Shown here: positions 6,455 through 10,171 of the stretch, one piece after another | How the letters are laid out: every line of letters starts with the position of its first letter | Numbering within the stretch: the first letter of the stretch is position 1 | NCBI GenBank assembly: GCA_019308145.1 | Contig: JAFDIG010000108.1 | Location: 1-10,171 of the forward strand | Direction: 5' to 3' | Source: Deltaproteobacteria bacterium | GTDB taxonomy: Bacteria; Desulfobacterota; JAFDIG01 | DNA: 10,171 nucleotides | Made by a program: the position numbers and the translations under genes | The notes under the pieces: model-generated | Database searches by the model: none | What the model saw: the letters and a program-made list of their open reading frames with translations, nothing else | What the model was told of the DNA's origin: nothing

Positions 6455-7835
6455 ATGTTATTTGAAAGAAAAGTCTATACTGTTTCAGAGTTAACAAAAA
6501 AAATCAGGGAGACCTTAGAGGTCAACTTTGATCTCATTTGGGTTACAGGGGAAATATCAAACCTAAGAACCCCATCTTCTGGGCACTACTATTTTACCTT
6601 AAAAGATAAAGAAAGCCAGATAAAGGCGGTTTTGTTTCGTCCACAATTACGTTTTTTAAAATTTTTACCTCAGGATGGGATGGATATCATATGCTATGGC
6701 AGACTCACCGTATACGAAAAAAGAGGTGAGTACCAAATTATTATTGAATATCTTGAACCAAAGGGTATTGGAGCATTAAGTTTTGCCTTTGAGCAGCTAA
6801 AAGAAAAGTTATCAAAGGAAGGACTTTTTGATCAAGCACATAAAAAGCCTATTCCTTTTTTACCAAAACGAATTGGTATCATTACATCACCAACTGGTGC
6901 TGCAATAAGAGATATGATCCAGATTATAGGTAGAAGATTTTCTAACTTAGAGATCTATATTTATCCAGTAAGAGTACAAGGAGAAGAAGCACCATCTGAG
7001 ATTGTAAGAGCCATTTATGAGATGAACCAATGGGGAAAGGTTGATGTAATTATTTTAGGCAGAGGTGGTGGATCTTTAGAAGATCTTTGGGCATTCAACA
7101 CTGAAGAGGTTGCTCGGGCTATTTTTGATTCAAAAATCCCTATAATATCAGCAGTGGGACATGAAATTGATTTTACCATAGCAGATTTTGTTGCTATCAG
7201 CAGTGGGACATGAAATTGATTTTACCATAGCAGATTTTGTTGCAGATCTAAGAGCTCCTACCCCTTCTGCTGCTGCTGAGCTTGTTGTTAGGGAGAAATG
7301 GGAGCTCATGAGGTTGATTGAGCAACATAAATCAAAACTTTTGGCAGAATTTTTCAGAAACGTAGAAAAACAAAAAGAACGACTAAATTTACTTGATGCA
7401 GTGTTAAAAAGAAATACTCTTAATATAGATCGATCCAAAATGAGATTAGATGAGTTATTTGGGAAAATGGAAAAATCTATAAGAAGTATAATTAAGATTA
7501 ATCATCAAAATTTATTACCTTTACATGAAAAAATTATCCATCTAAAACCAACCTCTCTCTTAAATCAATGTAAAACTAAGACAAATGAACTGAAAAAAGA
7601 TTTAATACATTTAATGAATAACAAACTTGTAGATGAAAAAAATAGATTGGCTAATTTAATATCAATACTTGATGAAATAAATCCATTATCTGTATTAAAG
7701 AGAGGATATAGTATTGTAAAAGACTCTATTACCCAAAGGATCATTACTAACTCCAAAGAGCTAAAAAAAGGCCAAGAAGTAGAGGTAAATCTTAAAGAAG
7801 GAGTTTTCTGGGCAGATGTAACACGCATAAAATAA
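6455..7835 (+). pseudogene. xseA: Exonuclease VII large subunit, disrupted by a 49-bp tandem duplication
   Basis: XseA is the catalytic subunit of exonuclease VII, which degrades single-stranded DNA from both ends with XseB. The first frame (6455-7213) has the OB-fold with VTGEISNLRTPSSGHYYFTL (30-49), then ITSPTGAAIRDMIQ, GRGGGSLEDLWAFN (202-215) and SAVGHEIDFTIADFVA (232-247), then runs into ISSGT and a TGA. The second frame carries the same SAVGHE motif again, then DLRAPTPSAAAELV, a long coiled coil and the C-terminal NPLSVLKRGYSIV motif, ending at 7835. The cause is an exact direct repeat (7146-7194 and 7195-7243); 49 is not a multiple of three. Removing one copy gives an intact 443-aa protein of normal length. 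The start is supported by AGGA at 6443-6446. No xseB follows. As written the gene gives two fragments and probably no active enzyme. Confidence 0.92.
7146..7243. repeat. Perfect 49-bp tandem direct repeat inside xseA
   Basis: Two identical 49-bp units, 7146-7194 and 7195-7243, lie head to tail with no mismatch. Each begins TATCAGCAGTGGGACATG and ends CAGATTTTGTTGC. The flanking bases differ (A before the first copy, A after the second, where the first is followed by T), so the unit is exactly 49 bp. It shifts the xseA frame by one base. It may be a recent true duplication, since the copies have not diverged, or an assembly join error. Confidence 0.97.
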
Positions 7836-7856
7836 ATCTATTATTTTTTTTATTTT
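7829..7856 (+). terminator. Weak A/T-only dyad with T-run after xseA
   Basis: AAAATAAA (7829-7836) can pair with TTTATTTT (7849-7856), and the right arm lies within a T-rich run. With no G-C pairs the hairpin would be unstable, so termination here is doubtful. It is listed because it is the only terminator-like structure between xseA and the next promoter. Confidence 0.2.
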
Positions 7857-7920
7857 CCCTTAATAACTTTATCAATTCAGTAACTTCCAAATAAGATCTT
7901 CTAAAAAATCACGATTACCC

Positions 7921-7949
7921 TTGACAAGTTAATGATTTTTCTCTATTTT
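7921..7949 (+). promoter_or_regulatory. Probable sigma70-type promoter for the zinc-ribbon gene
   Basis: TTGACA (7921-7926) matches the -35 consensus exactly and is followed after 17 bp by TATTTT (7944-7949, 4 of 6). Transcription would start near 7956, leaving a leader of about 40 nt before ATG 7995. This 159-nt gap is the longest within the + strand block after 1003 and separates a new transcription unit from the repair genes. I see no operator. Confidence 0.5.
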
Positions 7950-7982
7950 TCAATATTATATATAGAAATCACTTTAATTTTA

Positions 7983-7989
7983 AGGAGGT
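7983..7989 (+). promoter_or_regulatory. Near-perfect Shine-Dalgarno sequence
   Basis: AGGAGGT, within TAAGGAGGT, is fully complementary to the 16S rRNA 3' end and sits 5 nt before ATG 7995. No other gene in the window has a site this strong, which suggests efficient translation of the small zinc-ribbon protein and fixes its start. Confidence 0.85.
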
Positions 7990-7994
7990 AATTT

Positions 7995-8477
7995 ATGAAG
8001 CCAACAATAAAACCTTTATGTGATAAATGTAATATTGAGTTGACTTTAGTAGAAGAAGAAAAATACCCGGACAACATTGCCTATGGTGAAAAAGGAAGCT
8101 CTCATCGATATTATGAATGTAGTAAGTGCGGTGCTACTACTATTTTATATCAAAAAATTGATGGTTCTATTATCTTTCAAGATGTAGGAAAGGATGTATG
8201 GGAAACAAGGGTTGCTAATATAAAATCAAGGAAAAACAAAAAACTGGAAAGTGCAAAGATTGCATTGGAAGAAGATCTCTCTAAAATAGAGGAAGAGTTG
8301 AAAAAATTTAATCAGGAAAAAGCAGCCCTTGAAAAAGAGTTAGCAGAGAAAAAGATCTTTGTGGAAAAACTGGGTAGTAAAATAGAAAATCTTATGGAAA
8401 AAAGAAAAAAGATGTACAAAGAGCTTAGCGAAATAAATGATGCTATAGAAAAAGAAAAAGCAGCTTCACAAAATTAA
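7995..8477 (+). CDS. Zinc-ribbon plus coiled-coil protein of unknown function
   Basis: I do not recognise this 160-aa protein. Residues 9-12 (CDKC) and 42-45 (CSKC) form two CxxC knuckles about 30 residues apart, as in a zinc ribbon; the part between holds EEEKYPDNIAYGEKGSSHRYYE. After a short linker, residues from about 70 to 157 are almost entirely charged and helical (EEDLSKIEEELKKFNQEKAA and similar heptad-like stretches), a strong coiled-coil prediction by eye. There is no signal peptide or membrane segment, so it is probably cytoplasmic. It has its own promoter and a very strong ribosome-binding site, which suggests appreciable expression. It is convergent with the kinase gene, with only 8 nt between stops. 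A nucleic-acid-binding or scaffold role is possible, but nothing in the sequence decides it. Confidence 0.8.
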   Translation: MKPTIKPLCDKCNIELTLVEEEKYPDNIAYGEKGSSHRYYECSKCGATTILYQKIDGSIIFQDVGKDVWETRVANIKSRKNKKLESAKIALEEDLSKIEEELKKFNQEKAALEKELAEKKIFVEKLGSKIENLMEKRKKMYKELSEINDAIEKEKAASQN

Positions 8478-8485
8478 TTAGTATA

Positions 8486-10171
8486 TTACTTTGCACATCT
8501 AAATCCAATACCAATATTAGTGGTTTCAGGGAATGACCATCCCCTTCTGCTAACAGTAATAAATTCCTTTCCTCCGCCCCAAGAACCACCACGCATCACT
8601 TTAAAGGTGCCACTGTTTGGTCCTTGTGGATTTTTATAAGGAGAATGTTTATAATAATCACTTTGGTACCAATCGTTACACCATTCCCAAACATTTCCTG
8701 CCATATCATAAAGCCCATACCCGTTTGGAGGATAAGAGCCAACAGGAGATGTATCATCTGATAAATAATTTGCCTTACCTTTATCTATATTATCGCCCCA
8801 GGGGAACCTCTTTCCTATCATACCGCCTCTGGCAGCTTTTTCCCACTCTGCCTCAGTAGGAAGCCTTTTCCCAGCCCAAGTTGCATATGCTTTTGCACCA
8901 TACCAAGAAACTGCTACAACAGGATGATTTTCATATCCTTTCTTTGGAATAAATTTTCCTTTTTTATAAATAATGCGATCATTTATATCTAAATTTATCC
9001 AGTAGACTCCTCCTTTTTTTTGGTTCCCTTTTGCATTTAAAAACTTGCAAAAATCTTGATTTGTTACTTCATATTTATCAATAAAAAACTTATCAACCAT
9101 TACTTTATGAACTGGTAATTCATCTTTAAGTCCACTATTTGAGCCCATCAAAAATTCACCAGCTGGAATTTTTACCATAGAACCCATTTTTCCTGTTAAA
9201 GGGAAGAATTTATTTTTGCTAATAAATAAAAATCCAACAGCCAAAACAAGTAATAATACAACTGCACCCGCTACTAATAGCCAACCTTTGCCCTTCTTTT
9301 TTTTAGCTTTTTTAACGATTTTTGTTCTTTTAACTTGAGGTATTTCCTTTTTTAATCTTTCTTTATCTAACTTTTCCTTCTCTTGTACAAACGCTATACC
9401 AAATTTATGGGCAGCCATACCCCTTTTCAGATCTTCTATCATATCAATTGCTTTAATATATCTTTTTGAGGCATCCTTTGCCATTGCTTTTACTATAATA
9501 GGATCAAGCCATTTTGGAAGTTCTTCTACAAATTGAGTAACAGATGGTACAGGTTTATTTAGATGACCATTAAATATTGCAACAGTAGTGTTGCCACTAA
9601 AAGGGGTAACCCCTGTTAACATTTTAAACGCAACAGCACCCAAAGAATAAATATCTGCCTTATAAGTAATTTCCTTCCCCTCTATCTGTTCAGGTGACAT
9701 ATATTCTGGGGTACCAATACTTGAAGCAGTTCTTGTTAAATGCATGCCATCAAGTGCTTTTGCAATGCCAAAATCAGTAAGATATGCTTTGCCCATCTTA
9801 TTTATCAATATATTACTTGGTTTTACATCTCTGTGGATGATCATTTTTTTATGTGCATAATCTAAGGCATCTGCCACCTGAGTAAGAATATCGATTGTTC
9901 TGTTTAAAGGAAGCCTCTCCTCTTTTTTCAATATTTCATCAAGATTTGTCCCATCTATAAATTCCATTGCAATGTAATTAATATTCTTTTCAACCCCTGT
10001 ATCATATATCCTTACAATATTGGGATGATCAAGAGAAGCAGCTGAAATAGCTTCCCTTCTGAATCTTTTTATAAATTGTGGATCAAAAGAGAAATCAGGG
10101 GGCAAAATTTTGATGGCAGTAATACGGTTAAGATGGATATGTTTACCCTTATAAACGATTCCCATTCCGCC
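8486..10171 (-). CDS. Ser/Thr protein kinase - TM - FGE-like domain fusion (5' end cut by the window)
   Basis: A membrane-anchored PknB-type kinase. Residues are numbered from the Met at 10165, but the codons before it read Gly-Gly (10166-10171), so this Met lies inside the glycine loop GGMGIVYKG and the true start is beyond the window. Kinase landmarks are AIK Lys19, Glu38 in the C-helix, HRDVKPSN (111-118), DFG (131-133) and SPE (157-159): a complete catalytic set. A basic linker follows, then one TM (about 295-315), then an FGE/SUMF1-like domain (about 327-559) with IPAGEFLMGS, DKYEVTNQDF, GKRLPTEAEWEKAARGG, AGNVWEWCNDWY, RGGSW and GFRCAK. Where true formylglycine-generating enzymes have two catalytic Cys after RGGS, this one reads GGGKEFITVSRR, so it is probably a non-enzymatic, ligand-binding C-type-lectin-like fold outside the membrane. 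The substrates of the kinase are unknown. Confidence 0.95.
   Translation of the reverse strand, partial: GGMGIVYKGKHIHLNRITAIKILPPDFSFDPQFIKRFRREAISAASLDHPNIVRIYDTGVEKNINYIAMEFIDGTNLDEILKKEERLPLNRTIDILTQVADALDYAHKKMIIHRDVKPSNILINKMGKAYLTDFGIAKALDGMHLTRTASSIGTPEYMSPEQIEGKEITYKADIYSLGAVAFKMLTGVTPFSGNTTVAIFNGHLNKPVPSVTQFVEELPKWLDPIIVKAMAKDASKRYIKAIDMIEDLKRGMAAHKFGIAFVQEKEKLDKERLKKEIPQVKRTKIVKKAKKKKGKGWLLVAGAVVLLLVLAVGFLFISKNKFFPLTGKMGSMVKIPAGEFLMGSNSGLKDELPVHKVMVDKFFIDKYEVTNQDFCKFLNAKGNQKKGGVYWINLDINDRIIYKKGKFIPKKGYENHPVVAVSWYGAKAYATWAGKRLPTEAEWEKAARGGMIGKRFPWGDNIDKGKANYLSDDTSPVGSYPPNGYGLYDMAGNVWEWCNDWYQSDYYKHSPYKNPQGPNSGTFKVMRGGSWGGGKEFITVSRRGWSFPETTNIGIGFRCAK

Noticed and set aside
6455..7835. 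xseA read as two separate genes (6455-7213 and 7188-7835)
   Set aside because: The second frame has no ribosome-binding site at its TTG, both frames carry the same SAVGHE motif from the duplicated 49 bp, and removing one copy gives one normal-length XseA.
7836..7994. xseB expected directly after xseA
   Set aside because: All frames in this 159-nt gap close quickly and nothing resembles the small exonuclease VII subunit; xseB must lie elsewhere if present.
8486..8640. Diversity-generating retroelement variable region in the FGE-like C-terminus
   Set aside because: The fold is a known DGR target, but no reverse transcriptase, template repeat or near-copy of this segment is present in the window.
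8617..8859. 80-aa + strand ORF
   Set aside because: It lies wholly antisense to the strongly supported FGE-like coding region and has no recognisable domain or ribosome-binding site.
1..10171. CRISPR array, tRNA or rRNA genes, IS elements
   Set aside because: I saw no regularly spaced repeats, no tRNA cloverleaf-like or rRNA-like segments, and no transposase or terminal inverted repeats.

Overview
The window is strongly AT-rich. It suggests a Gram-negative-type bacterium, probably uncultivated: it carries an RND efflux pump with a lipoprotein adaptor, which implies two membranes, and a Hanks-type Ser/Thr kinase fused to an FGE-like domain, which is common in environmental lineages. I cannot assign a phylum from the sequence.

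Layout. (1) Positions 1-1000 hold small toxin-antitoxin-like genes, mostly damaged. An intact DUF433 antitoxin (72-302) overlaps a DUF5615 PIN-like toxin (299-657) that has lost its frame by one base. Two GC-rich hairpins follow, one of them a likely terminator, and then an antisense HicB-like antitoxin remnant (745-912) broken near its N-terminus. (2) Positions 1003-6402 are a tightly packed + strand operon: RND adaptor lipoprotein, RND permease, a 158-aa stand-alone helix-hairpin-helix protein resembling only the N-terminus of family X DNA polymerases, and endonuclease III (nth). Gaps are 4 nt or less, or the genes overlap. (3) Positions 6455-7835 are xseA (exonuclease VII large subunit), put out of frame by a perfect 49-bp tandem duplication in its most conserved motif. 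(4) Positions 7995-8477 encode an unrecognised zinc-ribbon plus coiled-coil protein with its own likely promoter and a near-perfect Shine-Dalgarno sequence. (5) On the - strand, running off the right edge, is a Ser/Thr kinase / transmembrane / FGE-like fusion whose FGE domain lacks the catalytic cysteine pair.

Working together: the adaptor and permease would need an outer-membrane TolC-type channel, which is not here. The HhH protein, Nth and XseA form a DNA-repair block directly behind the efflux pump; HhH plus Nth is a plausible base-excision-repair pair. The kinase probably acts as a membrane sensor/signalling protein and is convergent with the zinc-ribbon gene.

I did not find a convincing undescribed multi-gene system. 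The points most worth checking are the 49-bp duplication in xseA, the PolX-N-terminus-like protein coupled to nth, and the three single-lesion disruptions, which may be real decay or assembly/sequencing error.
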